The notes under the pieces were generated by a model that worked only from the letters and a program-made list of their open reading frames with translations, ran no database searches and was not told the origin of the DNA. 64,000 nucleotides of DNA from Chryseobacterium sp. 3008163 (GTDB taxonomy: Bacteria > Bacteroidota > Bacteroidia > Flavobacteriales > Weeksellaceae): contig NZ_CP033070.1 in NCBI RefSeq assembly GCF_003669035.1, positions 4,216,001-4,280,000 of the forward strand, written 5' to 3'. Below are positions 32,792-42,849 of the stretch, piece after piece; position 1 is the stretch's first letter; each line of letters begins with the position of its first letter. Both the position numbers and the translations under genes were made by a program.

Positions 32792-33076
32792 ATGAAGTTG
32801 TTATCAAAAGTAATTGGAGTGTTCTTAGTCATTTTTGCAGTTGCATTTTATCAGGCAGAACCTACCCAAAAACGTCATCATCCTCACTCGTACAAAAATC
32901 ATCATCGTGGCCATCACAAGATGAAGTACAAAAGAGTAGCGTCTCATAAGGCTCCAAGGCATTATTACAAGAAACACTATTACAGACCTGCGAGACCTTA
33001 CAGACATTATACTCACAAAAGATACATACAACCCCGGGTTTATCATAGCAGACCGGTTGTTGTGGTTAATTTATAA
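32792..33076 (+). CDS. Small exported His/Lys/Arg/Tyr-rich protein
   Basis: The 94-residue product begins with a signal peptide (Met-Lys-Leu-Leu-Ser-Lys, hydrophobic core, cleavage near Phe-Tyr-Gln-Ala). The mature part is strongly basic with repeated Lys-His-Tyr and Arg-His-Tyr pairs and no lipobox. Its composition is far from that of the neighbouring enzymes. It shares its promoter element with the two lipoprotein genes upstream. Possible roles are binding of polyanions, metal or heme at the surface, all unproven. A hairpin terminator follows directly at 33077. Confidence 0.8.
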   Translation: MKLLSKVIGVFLVIFAVAFYQAEPTQKRHHPHSYKNHHRGHHKMKYKRVASHKAPRHYYKKHYYRPARPYRHYTHKRYIQPRVYHSRPVVVVNL

Positions 33077-33110
33077 AATTAGGCTGTCTCAGAAATGGGA
33101 CAGCCTAATT
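33077..33110. terminator. Bidirectional terminator
   Basis: AATTAGGCTGTC (33077-33088) pairs perfectly with GACAGCCTAATT (33099-33110). It lies between the convergent basic-protein and DUF4286 genes. Confidence 0.8.
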
Positions 33111-33148
33111 ATTTTATCAGCTTGAAAAGGTTTTATCTAAAATATAAA

Positions 33149-33463
33149 TTAGATTTTCTTTTTCTTAGGATTTAAAAAAGTATTGAATATCATTACTTCT
33201 TGTCCGAACTTTTTTTCGATTCTTTCAGAGATATTTAATAATTCGCTTTCCATAAACTCAGTTCTTTTTTCTTCATCATCGAAAATCAAAAGAAGATTAT
33301 AGTTTTTTCCGTCTTCAATGAAGTCGCTGTGTACCTCAGAGAGGATATATTTTTCGACATCCAAAAGATTTTCCGTCATCAAAACCAAGGTGTCATCCAC
33401 GTAATTTTCCCATTCTTCGATATTGTCTTTTGTACAATGGAAAGTAATGCTCAATACGCTCAT
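33149..33463 (-). CDS. DUF4286 family protein
   Basis: The 104-residue protein has an alpha/beta layout matching DUF4286: first strand Ser-Val-Leu-Ser-Ile-Thr-Phe-His-Cys, then Trp-Glu-Asn-Tyr-Val-Asp, Tyr-Ile-Leu-Ser-Glu-Val, Asn-Leu-Leu-Leu-Ile-Phe and a helix, ending Phe-Leu-Asn-Pro-Lys. This resembles ferredoxin-like dimeric barrels. Cytosolic; function unknown. It is read away from gyrA. Confidence 0.75.
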   Translation of the reverse strand: MSVLSITFHCTKDNIEEWENYVDDTLVLMTENLLDVEKYILSEVHSDFIEDGKNYNLLLIFDDEEKRTEFMESELLNISERIEKKFGQEVMIFNTFLNPKKKKI

Positions 33464-33612
33464 ATTTTTAAGAATTTTTAAGATTATTTGAATAAATAGT
33501 TCCGCAAAAATCGGTAAAATTTTCGTAAATTAGCCCGTTATTAAATATTCAAAATAAATAGTTTTCAGGTTGTTTTTTAAACATCTGATTATCATTACAA
33601 TAAAAGTTATAT

Positions 33613-36207
33613 ATGCAAAGAGAAGGAGAAAGATTGATTCCTATCAACATCGTTGATGAAATGAAGTCATCTTATATTGATTATTCAATGTCCGTTATTG
33701 TTTCAAGAGCTTTACCGGATGTAAGAGATGGCTTGAAACCTGTTCATAGAAGAGTACTTTATGGTATGTATGGTTTGAACGTTTTTTCAAATAGAAAACA
33801 CTTAAAATCTGCAAGAATCGTAGGGGATGTTTTAGGTAAATATCACCCACACGGAGATTCTTCTGTATACGATGCTATGGTAAGAATGGCTCAGACATGG
33901 AGTTTGCGCTATCCACAAGTAGATGGGCAGGGTAACTTTGGGTCAATGGATGGTGATCCGCCTGCAGCAATGCGTTATACCGAGGCAAGATTAAAGAAAA
34001 TTTCAGACGAAATTTTATCTGACCTTGACAAGGAAACGGTTGACTTTCAAAACAACTTTGATGATAGCTTGACGGAGCCAAGCGTGATGCCTACAAAAAT
34101 CCCAAATCTTTTGGTAAATGGTACTTCTGGTATCGCAGTAGGTATGGCAACCAATATGGCACCTCACAATTTAACTGAAGCGGTAGATGCAATTACAGCA
34201 TACATCGATAACAGAGAAATTACTATTGATGAATTGATGCAGCACATCGTTGCTCCAGATTTTCCTACAGGAGGAATTATCTACGGTTATGACGGTGTAA
34301 GAGATGCTTTCCATACCGGAAGAGGAAGGGTCGTTCTTAGAGCAAAAGTAAGCTTTGAGGAAGTTCACAACAGAAATGCAATTATTGTAACTGAGATTCC
34401 TTATCAGGTTAACAAAGCTGAAATGATTGCGAGAACTGCTGAGTTGGTGAAGGATGAGAAAATTCCGGGTATCTACGAAATCAGAGACGAATCAGACAGA
34501 AACGGGATGCGTATTGTTTATGAATTAAAAAACGATGCGATTCCTAATGTTGTCCTTAACTTATTATATAAATATACTTCGCTTCAGACTTCTTTCAGTG
34601 TTAATAATATTGCATTGGTACACGGAAGACCGGAGCAGTTGAATTTAAAGGATATTATCCATCATTTTGTTGAGCACAGACACGTTATCATCGTAAGAAG
34701 AACGGAGTATGAGCTTAGAAAAGCAAGAGAAAGAGCACACATTCTTGAAGGTTTCATGAAGGTGATCGGAACTCAGGATTCTTTAGATAAAGCGATTGCG
34801 ATTATTCGTCACAGTGCCAATCCACAAGCTGCAAAAGAAGGAATTATTCAGGAATTTGATTTGTCTGAACTTCAGGCTCAGGCGATTCTAGACCTTCGTT
34901 TGGCTCGTCTTACAGGAATGGAGCTTGACAAAATCCGTGATGAGTATGAAGCAATTATGAAAGAAATTAATAATTTGGAAGATATTTTGGCTAATGAACC
35001 AAGAAGATTCCAGATCATTAAGGATGAATTGGTTGAAATTAAAGAAAAATACGGCGACGAAAGAAGAACAGAAATCGATTATTCAGGAGGTGAAATGTCT
35101 ATTGAAGATATTATCCCGAACGAAGCGGTAGTTCTTACGATTTCTCACGCAGGTTATGTGAAGAGAACGTTACTTTCAGAATACAAAATTCAGAGCAGAG
35201 GTGGTGTAGGAAATAAAGCAGCGACGACGAGAGATTCAGATTTCTTAGAATACATCGTATCTGCAACCAATCACCAATACATGTTGTTCTTTACAGAAAA
35301 AGGTAAGTGTTATTGGTTAAGAGTATTTGAAATTCCTGAAGGTTCTAAAACTGCAAAAGGAAGAGCGGTACAAAACTTGATCAACATTGAGCCAGATGAT
35401 AAGATTAAAGCATACATCAGAACCAATAACTTAAAAGATTCTGAATATGTAAATCAAATGAGCGTATTAATGGTAACCAAAAATGGTACAATTAAGAAAA
35501 CCTCTCTTGAAGCATATTCACGTCCAAGAGTAAATGGTGTAAATGCAATTGAAATTAGAGAGAATGACATGTTGCTTGGTGCATACCTTACAAATGGTAC
35601 ATCTGAAATCATGATTGCTACTAAAAATGGTAAATGTATCCGTTTCCCTGAAGCGAAAGTGAGAGAAGTGGGTAGAGGATCTATTGGAGTTCGTGGTATC
35701 AGCATGGAAGATAATGATGAGGCAATCGGTATGATTGTGGTGAATGACATCGAAAATGACACAGTGCTTGTAGTATCTGAAAAAGGATACGGAAAGAGAA
35801 CTGCTGTTGAAGATTACAGAATTACCAACAGAGGTGGAAAAGGTGTTATCACGCTTAATATCACTGAAAAAACAGGTAATCTTATTGCAATTCAGAATGT
35901 AACAGATGACGATGGATTGATGATTATCAATAAATCTGGTGTTGCGATCAGAATGAATATGAATGAGATGCGTGTGATGGGTAGAAATACTCAGGGCGTA
36001 AAAATGATCAATCTGAAAAAGAATGACGAAATTGCAGCCATCGCCAAAGTAGAAATGGATAAAGACGTTGTGGAAGAAGAGGAACTTTTAGAAGGCGAAG
36101 AAGGAATAGTTCTTCCTACAGAAGAAGGTAACGCTCCGGAAATAGAAAACAATTCAGAAAACGAAAGCTCAGAAGATACAACTGAAGATACCGCTTCTGA
36201 AGAATAA
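33613..36207 (+). CDS. gyrA: DNA gyrase subunit A
   Basis: The 864-residue subunit cuts and rejoins DNA for negative supercoiling. The catalytic tyrosine is Y122 in Arg-Tyr-Thr-Glu-Ala-Arg. The quinolone region reads [11 protein letters not shown], so residues 83 and 87 are Ser and Asp, the susceptible types by E. coli numbering. The C-terminal beta-pinwheel has a degenerate GyrA box, Gln-Ser-Arg-Gly-Gly-Val-Gly. The last 40 residues are acidic (Glu/Asp/Ser/Thr-rich), typical of flavobacterial GyrA. A TPR protein gene starts 29 bases downstream and is probably in the same transcript. Confidence 0.98.
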   Translation: MQREGERLIPINIVDEMKSSYIDYSMSVIVSRALPDVRDGLKPVHRRVLYGMYGLNVFSNRKHLKSARIVGDVLGKYHPHGDSSVYDAMVRMAQTWSLRYPQVDGQGNFGSMDGDPPAAMRYTEARLKKISDEILSDLDKETVDFQNNFDDSLTEPSVMPTKIPNLLVNGTSGIAVGMATNMAPHNLTEAVDAITAYIDNREITIDELMQHIVAPDFPTGGIIYGYDGVRDAFHTGRGRVVLRAKVSFEEVHNRNAIIVTEIPYQVNKAEMIARTAELVKDEKIPGIYEIRDESDRNGMRIVYELKNDAIPNVVLNLLYKYTSLQTSFSVNNIALVHGRPEQLNLKDIIHHFVEHRHVIIVRRTEYELRKARERAHILEGFMKVIGTQDSLDKAIAIIRHSANPQAAKEGIIQEFDLSELQAQAILDLRLARLTGMELDKIRDEYEAIMKEINNLEDILANEPRRFQIIKDELVEIKEKYGDERRTEIDYSGGEMSIEDIIPNEAVVLTISHAGYVKRTLLSEYKIQSRGGVGNKAATTRDSDFLEYIVSATNHQYMLFFTEKGKCYWLRVFEIPEGSKTAKGRAVQNLINIEPDDKIKAYIRTNNLKDSEYVNQMSVLMVTKNGTIKKTSLEAYSRPRVNGVNAIEIRENDMLLGAYLTNGTSEIMIATKNGKCIRFPEAKVREVGRGSIGVRGISMEDNDEAIGMIVVNDIENDTVLVVSEKGYGKRTAVEDYRITNRGGKGVITLNITEKTGNLIAIQNVTDDDGLMIINKSGVAIRMNMNEMRVMGRNTQGVKMINLKKNDEIAAIAKVEMDKDVVEEEELLEGEEGIVLPTEEGNAPEIENNSENESSEDTTEDTASEE

Positions 36208-36235
36208 TTAAAATAAAAATAAAATTGTTATTATT

Positions 36236-37291
36236 ATGAAAAAGCTAATTTTAGGTATAGCGATCATTTCATCAGCATTTGTTTTCGGACAAAAGCAGGA
36301 GAAGCCAGATGTTAATGCGCAATTGCAAGCTTCTAATAAAGCAGCAATGGATGCTTATCAGGCTAAGAATTATTCTGTAGCCGCACCAAAGTTTTTAGAA
36401 GTTTATGACTTAATGAAAGCTAATGGTCAGGACGATAAAATCTATATGTATTACGCAGGATTAAGCTATGCTCTTGCAAATAATGTAGATGAATCAATAA
36501 AAATTTATACTGATTTACTAAATTCAGGATATACGGGTGTTCAAACTCAATACACAGCGAAAGATAACAAGACTGGTCAGGTTGCGACGTATGATAAAAA
36601 TACTTGGGAATTATTGAAAAAAGCCTCGTCAAAAGATTATTCGGATTTCAAATCTGAACAGACAAAAAGTGTAGAATCGGATTTGTATGAAACTTTATCA
36701 ACATTGCTTTTAAATGCTAAAAAGAATGATGAAGCTTTAGCTTTAATTGAAAAAGGTTTGGCTAAATTTCCGAATAATGCTAAATTGAAAGAATATCAAG
36801 GTTCTGCATTGTATGCTACTGGAAACACAGACAAATTCTTAACAAATCTGAAAGAACAATTAGCCAAAAATCCTAATGATGCTACCAATTGGTATAATTT
36901 AGGAGTTTTGCAGGCGAAAACTCCTGCGACTGAAGCTGATGCAATTGCTTCGTTTCAAAAAGCAATTGAACTTGCGGGAACTAACGCGGCGTTGCTTAAC
37001 AATTCATATCAGAATTTAGTATATACATCACTTGGTGATGATGCAAAGGCGGTTGAAAGTATTAATGCGTTGAGAAAGTCAGATCCGGATAAGGCTACAA
37101 CATTAATTGAGGCAAGAAAGGAAAGATTCAACAAAGCCTTGCCTTATGCTGAAAAATGGCATCAGACAAATCCAGAAAATATGGATGCCATTACTACTTT
37201 GAGAGAAATCTATGTTATTACAAAAAATCAGGCAAAAGCTGCAGAAATGAAAGCTAAAGAAGCTGCACTTCAGGCTAAACAGCCAAAATAA
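36236..37291 (+). CDS. Exported tetratricopeptide-repeat protein
   Basis: The 351-residue product begins with a signal peptide (Met-Lys-Lys-Leu-Ile-Leu, cleavage near Val-Phe-Gly-Gln, residue 19). The mature part is made of TPR-like helix pairs, for example Asn-Pro-Asn-Asp-Ala-Thr-Asn-Trp-Tyr-Asn-Leu-Gly-Val-Leu near residue 215. It is periplasmic by inference and mediates unknown protein contacts. It follows gyrA by 29 bases and ends at a strong terminator. Nothing in the sequence links it to topology; the co-transcription may be only positional. Confidence 0.85.
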   Translation: MKKLILGIAIISSAFVFGQKQEKPDVNAQLQASNKAAMDAYQAKNYSVAAPKFLEVYDLMKANGQDDKIYMYYAGLSYALANNVDESIKIYTDLLNSGYTGVQTQYTAKDNKTGQVATYDKNTWELLKKASSKDYSDFKSEQTKSVESDLYETLSTLLLNAKKNDEALALIEKGLAKFPNNAKLKEYQGSALYATGNTDKFLTNLKEQLAKNPNDATNWYNLGVLQAKTPATEADAIASFQKAIELAGTNAALLNNSYQNLVYTSLGDDAKAVESINALRKSDPDKATTLIEARKERFNKALPYAEKWHQTNPENMDAITTLREIYVITKNQAKAAEMKAKEAALQAKQPK

Positions 37292-37314
37292 TATTCATTC
37301 ATTTGAATTCATAT

Positions 37315-37344
37315 AAAACCGAAGCATTTTGTTTCGGTTTTTTT
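37315..37344 (+). terminator. Rho-independent terminator
   Basis: AAAACCGAA (37315-37323) pairs with TTCGGTTTT (37333-37341), followed by T residues. Ends the gyrA-TPR unit. Confidence 0.88.
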
Positions 37345-37445
37345 ATGTGTATTTCAGTTTTGATTTCTTAAAAATGATCAATCAGTTTAGTTTAAATATT
37401 GCGTCATTATCTTCAAAATCAATCTGAAATCTCTCTCTAATTACG

Positions 37446-37453
37446 TATATTTG
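37446..37453 (+). promoter_or_regulatory. Bacteroidota -7 promoter element
   Basis: TATATTTG lies 17 bases before the menB ATG at 37471. Confidence 0.6.
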
Positions 37454-37470
37454 AGAAAAATTTTTACAGA

Positions 37471-38307
37471 ATGATCGAGTGGAAAACCGTAAAGGAATAC
37501 GAAGATATTACTTATAAAAAAAGCAACGGCGTGGCAAGAATTGCCTTCAACAGACCGGAAATCCGTAATGCTTTCAGACCCAAAACAACTTCAGAATTGT
37601 ATGATGCTTTTTATGATGCCTCAGAAGATCCTTCTATTGGTGTTGTTTTGCTTTCAGGAGAAGGGCCAAGTTCGAAAGATAGAGTATGGGCGTTTTGCAG
37701 TGGAGGAGATCAAAAAGCAAGAGGTCAACAAGGTTATGTTGGGGAAGACGGAAGGCATCGTTTGAATATTCTTGAAGTTCAGCGTTTGATCCGTTTTATG
37801 CCAAAAGCTGTGATTGCAGTAGTTCCAGGTTGGGCTGTAGGTGGTGGTCACTCGCTTCATGTGGTTTGTGATTTGACTTTAGCGAGTAAAGAACATGCTA
37901 TTTTCAAACAAACTGATGCTGATGTGACGAGCTTTGACGGCGGTTACGGTTCAGCGTATTTGGCTAAAATGGTAGGACAAAAAAAAGCACGTGAAATTTT
38001 CTTTTTAGGAAGAAATTATTCTGCTCAGGAAGCTTTCGATATGGGAATGGTGAATGCCGTAATTCCTCATGACGAACTGGAAGATACTGCTTACGAATGG
38101 GCTCAGGAAATTTTAGCTAAATCTCCGACTTCTATCAGAATGCTGAAATTTGCAATGAACCTTACCGACGACGGAATGGTTGGTCAGCAGGTATTTGCAG
38201 GAGAAGCAACCCGTTTGGCGTACATGACAGAAGAAGCAAAAGAAGGTAGAAATGCCTTCCTGGAAAAGAGAAAACCGGATTTCGGAAAAGATCAGTGGAT
38301 TTCTTAA
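37471..38307 (+). CDS. menB: 1,4-Dihydroxy-2-naphthoyl-CoA synthase
   Basis: The 278-residue crotonase-fold enzyme closes the naphthoate ring in menaquinone synthesis. Visible are Phe-Cys-Ser-Gly-Gly-Asp-Gln, Gly-Trp-Ala-Val-Gly-Gly-Gly-His-Ser-Leu (oxyanion loop) and Ser-Phe-Asp-Gly-Gly-Tyr-Gly. The Lys-Gln-Thr-Asp-Ala-Asp-Val context supplies the catalytic Asp, as in the M. tuberculosis type that does not need bicarbonate. Its partner menA lies 2.8 kb downstream with DUF2461 and PH-domain genes between, all on the plus strand and closely spaced, so one long operon is likely. Confidence 0.97.
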   Translation: MIEWKTVKEYEDITYKKSNGVARIAFNRPEIRNAFRPKTTSELYDAFYDASEDPSIGVVLLSGEGPSSKDRVWAFCSGGDQKARGQQGYVGEDGRHRLNILEVQRLIRFMPKAVIAVVPGWAVGGGHSLHVVCDLTLASKEHAIFKQTDADVTSFDGGYGSAYLAKMVGQKKAREIFFLGRNYSAQEAFDMGMVNAVIPHDELEDTAYEWAQEILAKSPTSIRMLKFAMNLTDDGMVGQQVFAGEATRLAYMTEEAKEGRNAFLEKRKPDFGKDQWIS

Positions 38308-38315
38308 ATAATAAT

Positions 38316-38942
38316 ATGCTCATATTGAAAAAAGGATTTGAATTTCTCAAACAGATAGAGAAAAACAACGACCGTGTTTGGTTTTCTGAGCACAAATCAG
38401 AATATGATTCAATTATAAAGGAAAATAAAATTTTTTTTAATCAAATTTATTCTCAGCTTGAAGAATATGATAGTTTAGGAAAGATTCATATTTTCAGAAT
38501 TTATAAAGATGTACGCTTTTCCAAAGACAAAACGCCTTATAAAACCAATTTTGGTGCAGGAATATCTCGGAAAAAACCAATGCTTAGAGGTGGTTATTAT
38601 ATTCATTTAGAACCAAATAACAGTTTTGTTGGAGGTGGTTTTTGGAGTCCAAACTCGGAAGATTTGCTTAGAATTCGAAAGGAGCTTGAGACCAGTGATA
38701 CTGAAATCAGAAAAATTATGTTGGATAAAATTTTTGTAGAATACTTCGGCGAATTACAAGGTGAAGAAGGTGCGAAAATCGCTCCGAAAGGTTTTGATAA
38801 AAATCATCCTGCTATTAATCTGATCAAGAAAAAACAATTTGTTGTCATGAGACAATTTTCTGATCAAGAGGTTTTTTCTGACAATTTTCAAAAAGAAGCC
38901 ATTGCCACTTTTCTAGCAATGCGTCCTTTTTTGATTACATGA
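38316..38942 (+). CDS. DUF2461 protein, C-terminus probably frameshifted
   Basis: The start is the ATG at 38316, 8 bases after menB; the GTG at 38295 overlaps menB. The product is 208 residues. Family marks are Arg-Val-Trp-Phe, Tyr-Lys-Asp-Val-Arg-Phe-Ser-Lys-Asp-Lys-Thr-Pro-Tyr-Lys-Thr-Asn and Gly-Gly-Gly-Phe-Trp. It ends abruptly with Met-Arg-Pro-Phe-Leu-Ile-Thr just after a T6 run (38927-38932). One extra T there restores Pro-Phe-Phe-Asp-Tyr-Met-Ser-Glu-Val-Leu-Thr-Thr-Asp-Leu and continues to the TAA at 38984-38986, a far more typical DUF2461 end. Function of the family is unknown. Confidence 0.85.
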   Translation: MLILKKGFEFLKQIEKNNDRVWFSEHKSEYDSIIKENKIFFNQIYSQLEEYDSLGKIHIFRIYKDVRFSKDKTPYKTNFGAGISRKKPMLRGGYYIHLEPNNSFVGGGFWSPNSEDLLRIRKELETSDTEIRKIMLDKIFVEYFGELQGEEGAKIAPKGFDKNHPAINLIKKKQFVVMRQFSDQEVFSDNFQKEAIATFLAMRPFLIT

Positions 38943-39032
38943 GCGAGGTTCTTACAACAGATTTAAATGGTGCATCTTTAATTTAATTAAGGATGCACTG
39001 TTAGAAAACCTGAGCTTCAATATTTAAATTAA

Positions 39033-39578
39033 ATGGAACAAAACTTTCAAAACCCTCAGATTTTCGACCTTGAAATTCCTGATTTTAGTGATTTAAAACT
39101 GACAGCAGTCTCGCCAGAATATCTCAAGATTATTTTATTGAATCTCACTTTATTCTCTGTTTTTTTAGTCGGAGCAGTTTCTATAGCTTTTTACTTCTTC
39201 TATTTTAATTTGACAATATTACAAGTTTGGACGATTGTTATCGGTATTTTCCTAATAATTGTTTTTCTTTTTTTGAGCATAATCATTGGTTTTAAATTCA
39301 GAAAATATGCAGTTCGTGAAAAGGATTTGGTCTACCAATACGGTTGGCTGAAACGAAGTATTATCATTGTCCCTTTTAGCAGAATTCAGCACATCAAAGT
39401 AGAGCAGGGTTGGTTTTCTAAAACATTAAATTTAAAATCAGTTTCTGTATTCACAGCTGGAGTAAGTGGTGGTGATATTACCATCAACGGTCTGCCAGTA
39501 GATATTGCGGAAGGAATTAACAATCACATCAGAAGAAGTATTTCTAAGGAAAATATAGAAAATGGAAGAGAAGCTTAA
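39033..39578 (+). CDS. PH-domain membrane protein (YdbS-like)
   Basis: The 181-residue protein has two adjacent membrane helices (about residues 34-56 and 66-90) followed by a bacterial PH-type domain beginning Arg-Glu-Lys-Asp-Leu-Val-Tyr-Gln-Tyr-Gly-Trp and including Pro-Phe-Ser-Arg-Ile-Gln-His-Ile, the YdbS signature. The next gene starts inside its end (ATG at 39562), so they overlap by 17 bases and are coupled, as in ydbS-ydbT pairs. Function is unknown but linked to membrane envelope. Confidence 0.85.
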   Translation: MEQNFQNPQIFDLEIPDFSDLKLTAVSPEYLKIILLNLTLFSVFLVGAVSIAFYFFYFNLTILQVWTIVIGIFLIIVFLFLSIIIGFKFRKYAVREKDLVYQYGWLKRSIIIVPFSRIQHIKVEQGWFSKTLNLKSVSVFTAGVSGGDITINGLPVDIAEGINNHIRRSISKENIENGREA

Positions 39579-41066
39579 CTCTTTTTTTCGGCCTCAAAGA
39601 CAGTCTAAAACGGGGATTGCTCTGCTTTTTCTATACAATATCGGAATGGTGATTAAAAATCTGTGGGTTTTCGTTATCCTTTTTTTGTAAGAAAAGAAAA
39701 AATAGAACTTTGGATCATTATTCTTACCATTATCGCTTTACTAACAATCTTGATTGTTTCTGCTGTTTTACAATACTATCATTTCAAATATTACATTGAC
39801 AAAGAAAATGAAGAATTTGTTATTCATGAAGGGATTATCAATACTTCAGTAACTAAAATTAAAAGAGAAAATATTCAAGAAGTCAATATTTCGCAACCTT
39901 TTATTCATCGCTTTTTTAATATTTATAAACTTGAAATTGACACGCCAGGAAGTTCTGAAAAAGAAGTGAAGATTTCAGCATTGACAAAACAAAATGCCCT
40001 TGATCTTAAGAAATATCTTTTAACGGAGAAGAAAACAGAAAACAGTACCGAACACCTTGATGAAGCTTTAGATAAAGAAGAGACTCAAGAACTTCGTTCA
40101 ATTAATATTTCAACGCTCAGTATTTTAAAATACGGAATTACCGCAAATTATATTCAAAGTTTTTTTGCGCTGCTAAGTTTAATAATTTATGGCTTTTCTG
40201 AACTTACCAACTTGCTTAGAAAAGCAGAATTTGATACAGATTTAAACTATGATACCGTAGAATCTCAGTTTTTAGCATTTTCAATTCCTGTTATTTTGGG
40301 AATTGTGCTGGTTGTGATCATTGTCGGAATTCTAATTAACACGGTTCGTACATTAATTAAATTCTTCAATTTTAAAATTACTGAAAACAATCAGAGTTTT
40401 TCCTTTGAATACGGGTTGTTTAATACCCGAAATTCGATTGTCAACAAATCGAAAGTGCAGGTAGTCACCGAAACACAAAACTGGATTCAGAAGAAAATGA
40501 AGATTTCTTATGTGAAATTTCTTCAGATTGGTAAGAATGAAGAAGAGGATGAAAAAAATGTAGCAGCTGTTCCGGGAATTAATGATCATGAAAAAATAAA
40601 ATTGATCTCAGCGATTTGGAATGAGAATCCAGTTTTCAAAAATTATTTGAAACCTAATTTCAGATTAATTATTGTCAATACTTTCCAGTGGATTGTGATT
40701 CCTCTACTATTAATTTTCATTATTGAGAAGGAAATATGGATAAACTACTGGTTTTTAGTGGTCATTTACATTGTTTTAGTGGAATTGTTAATTTTGATTT
40801 CGTTTCTAAATTTAAAATTATTTTACAACGAAAAATTTATCAGACTAAAATCAGGAATTTGGGACATCGATAACCGAACTTTTGAGGTCGAAAAACTTCA
40901 AACTGTGAAAATTTCTCAGTATTTTTGGCAACGGAAAACAAACTTAGGAACAATCACTTTTTATACCTCCGCAGGACGCTTTAAAATAGCAGCTTTAAAC
41001 TATTTAAAACTCAAAAAACTGCTGAATTACTGTATCTACAAAATTGAAAATTCTAAGAATAATTAA
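39562..41066 (+). pseudogene. PH-domain membrane protein (YdbT-like), frame broken by one base
   Basis: The ATG at 39562 begins Met-Glu-Glu-Lys-Leu-Asn-Ser-Phe-Phe-Arg-Pro-Gln-Arg, a typical YdbT start. That frame meets TAA at 39688 just after a T7 run (39680-39686). Adding one T joins it to the long frame that follows (visible to 41066), giving about 501 residues. The joined protein has helices early, then three PH-type domains with helices between. The long downstream frame read alone would start at a GTG near 39663, which is not a natural start. The gene may be intact in the organism. Confidence 0.8.
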
Positions 41067-41076
41067 ATAAAATTTA

Positions 41077-42006
41077 ATGTCAGATTGGATAAAAGCTGCA
41101 AGGCTTAGAACATTACCGCTCTCTCTGAGCGGAATTATCATGGGGTCATTCATCGCAAAATGGAGACTTTGGGGCGAAGGCGGCACCTGGGACTGGAAAA
41201 TCTTTGCATTGGCACTTTTAGTGACGCTATTGTATCAGGTTTTATCAAACTATGCCAATGATTATGGCGATGGTGTGAAAGGTACCGATGCAAAAAGAAT
41301 AGGCGAGGCAGAAGCAAGAGCAGTAGCCTCCGGAAAAATTACGGCAAAGCAGATGAAAAATGCAGTTATTCTATTTTCTGTTTTATCTTTTGTAGCGACG
41401 GTTGCGCTTTTATATTTGGCTTTCATTCCAGATTTTATGAATGAGTTTTACATCTTCATTGGTTTGGGTGTGGCGAGTATTTTGGCGGCAATTGGTTACA
41501 CGGTTGGCAAAAAACCTTATGGTTATATGGGATTGGGAGACGTTTTTGTTTTCATTTTCTTTGGTTTGGTATCGGTTTGCGGAAGTTATTTTCTTTTCAC
41601 CAAAACATTCAGCTGGGATATGCTTTTACCGGGAGCCGCTGTAGGAATGATGAGTATGGCGGTTTTAAACCTGAATAATATGCGTGATATTGAAAGCGAC
41701 AGATTATCGGGTAAAAACAGTCTTGCATTGAGAATGGGCTTTAGAAATGCAATGATTTACGAAATGGTTTTGTTGCAGTTTCCTTTGATTTTGATCCTAA
41801 TTTTTTTAGCAATGAACGGTTTCATTCAATCTAAGCAATATTATGTTTTCATCGTGATGATTCTTCTATTGCCTCTTGCAAAACTGAGAAGAAAAATAAT
41901 GGAAGTGAAAGAGCCTAAAGAACTTGACCCTTTCTTAAAGCAAGTCGGGATTATCACATTTATAATGGCCGTTCTTACCGCTTTCGGACTTAACTTTTTT
42001 AGTTAA
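41077..42006 (+). CDS. menA: 1,4-Dihydroxy-2-naphthoate polyprenyltransferase
   Basis: The 309-residue UbiA-superfamily protein has eight to nine membrane helices. It attaches a polyprenyl chain to dihydroxynaphthoate in the inner membrane. The two Asp-rich motifs are Asn-Tyr-Ala-Asn-Asp-Tyr-Gly-Asp-Gly-Val-Lys-Gly-Thr-Asp and Asn-Asn-Met-Arg-Asp-Ile-Glu-Ser-Asp. Both agree with MenA rather than the other UbiA protein of this window. Starts 10 bases after the PH-domain gene. Confidence 0.95.
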   Translation: MSDWIKAARLRTLPLSLSGIIMGSFIAKWRLWGEGGTWDWKIFALALLVTLLYQVLSNYANDYGDGVKGTDAKRIGEAEARAVASGKITAKQMKNAVILFSVLSFVATVALLYLAFIPDFMNEFYIFIGLGVASILAAIGYTVGKKPYGYMGLGDVFVFIFFGLVSVCGSYFLFTKTFSWDMLLPGAAVGMMSMAVLNLNNMRDIESDRLSGKNSLALRMGFRNAMIYEMVLLQFPLILILIFLAMNGFIQSKQYYVFIVMILLLPLAKLRRKIMEVKEPKELDPFLKQVGIITFIMAVLTAFGLNFFS

Positions 42007-42099
42007 TAAACTTGTATTTTTCTTAACAAATGCACTGTTTTAGTAGTGCTATTCATGAGAAAATTTGTGTAATTAGAGTTTAATAAAATAAATTAAAAA

Positions 42100-42786
42100 A
42101 TGAAAATACAATACTTAGGACAAAACTGTTTCTTGTTCACTTACAAAGAAATAACAATTCTTTGTGATCCTTTTTACAATTACAAAAAAGCAGAATCAGG
42201 ATTTGATATTTCGGCTCAGAAAATCGATTATATTTTGATCACTCATGCCCACGGTGATCACATTGCTGACGTCGGAGAGGTTTTGCAACACTATCCTGAA
42301 GCTACCATTATTGGCCAGCCAGAAATCTGTGCATACTTCAAAGATGCTCAAAATAAAGATGATGTAAATTTAGGTGGATCAGCGAAAATCGGTGATTTGA
42401 AAATCTCTATGGTTCCGGCTCATCATACAAGTTCATTCCCTGACGGAAGTTATGGTGGAGTTCCTGCAGGATATATTTTCAGGCTTCCTGAAGGTAAAAA
42501 CGTGTATTTGGCTGGTGATACCGGAGTAATGGCAGATATGCAGTTATTTCCTGCATTGTATGGTCATTTAGATCTTTCAATCCTTCCGATTGGTGGTCAT
42601 TACACGATGTGTTCAAGAAAAGCGGCTTTTGCAGCATCAGAATTATTGAAAACTCCAAAAGTAATCGGATGTCATTTTGATACTTTCCCGGCAATTGAGA
42701 TTGATCATGAGAATGCTGTGAAAAATTTTAGTGATAAAAATGTTGAATTGATTCTTCCAAAATTGGGCGAAAGTTTCGATATATAA
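42100..42786 (+). CDS. UPF0173-family metal-dependent hydrolase (metallo-beta-lactamase fold)
   Basis: The 228-residue protein carries Thr-His-Ala-His-Gly-Asp-His-Ile (HxHxDH, metal site) near residue 48, then His-His-Thr-Ser-Ser-Phe-Pro-Asp-Gly and Ala-Gly-Asp-Thr-Gly-Val further on. It lacks a signal peptide. The family is probably a cytosolic hydrolase of unknown substrate; its size is normal. It follows menA by 93 bases. The convergent SRP RNA on the other strand lies after it. Confidence 0.92.
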   Translation: MKIQYLGQNCFLFTYKEITILCDPFYNYKKAESGFDISAQKIDYILITHAHGDHIADVGEVLQHYPEATIIGQPEICAYFKDAQNKDDVNLGGSAKIGDLKISMVPAHHTSSFPDGSYGGVPAGYIFRLPEGKNVYLAGDTGVMADMQLFPALYGHLDLSILPIGGHYTMCSRKAAFAASELLKTPKVIGCHFDTFPAIEIDHENAVKNFSDKNVELILPKLGESFDI

Positions 42787-42849
42787 CAAAAAATTAAGAG
42801 ATTAAGTAATTTAAATAAAATCATCTTAATCTCTTAATTTTAAAAATAA

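Noticed and set aside
33882..33896. Quinolone-resistance mutation in gyrA
   Set aside because: Residues 83 and 87 are Ser and Asp, the susceptible forms.
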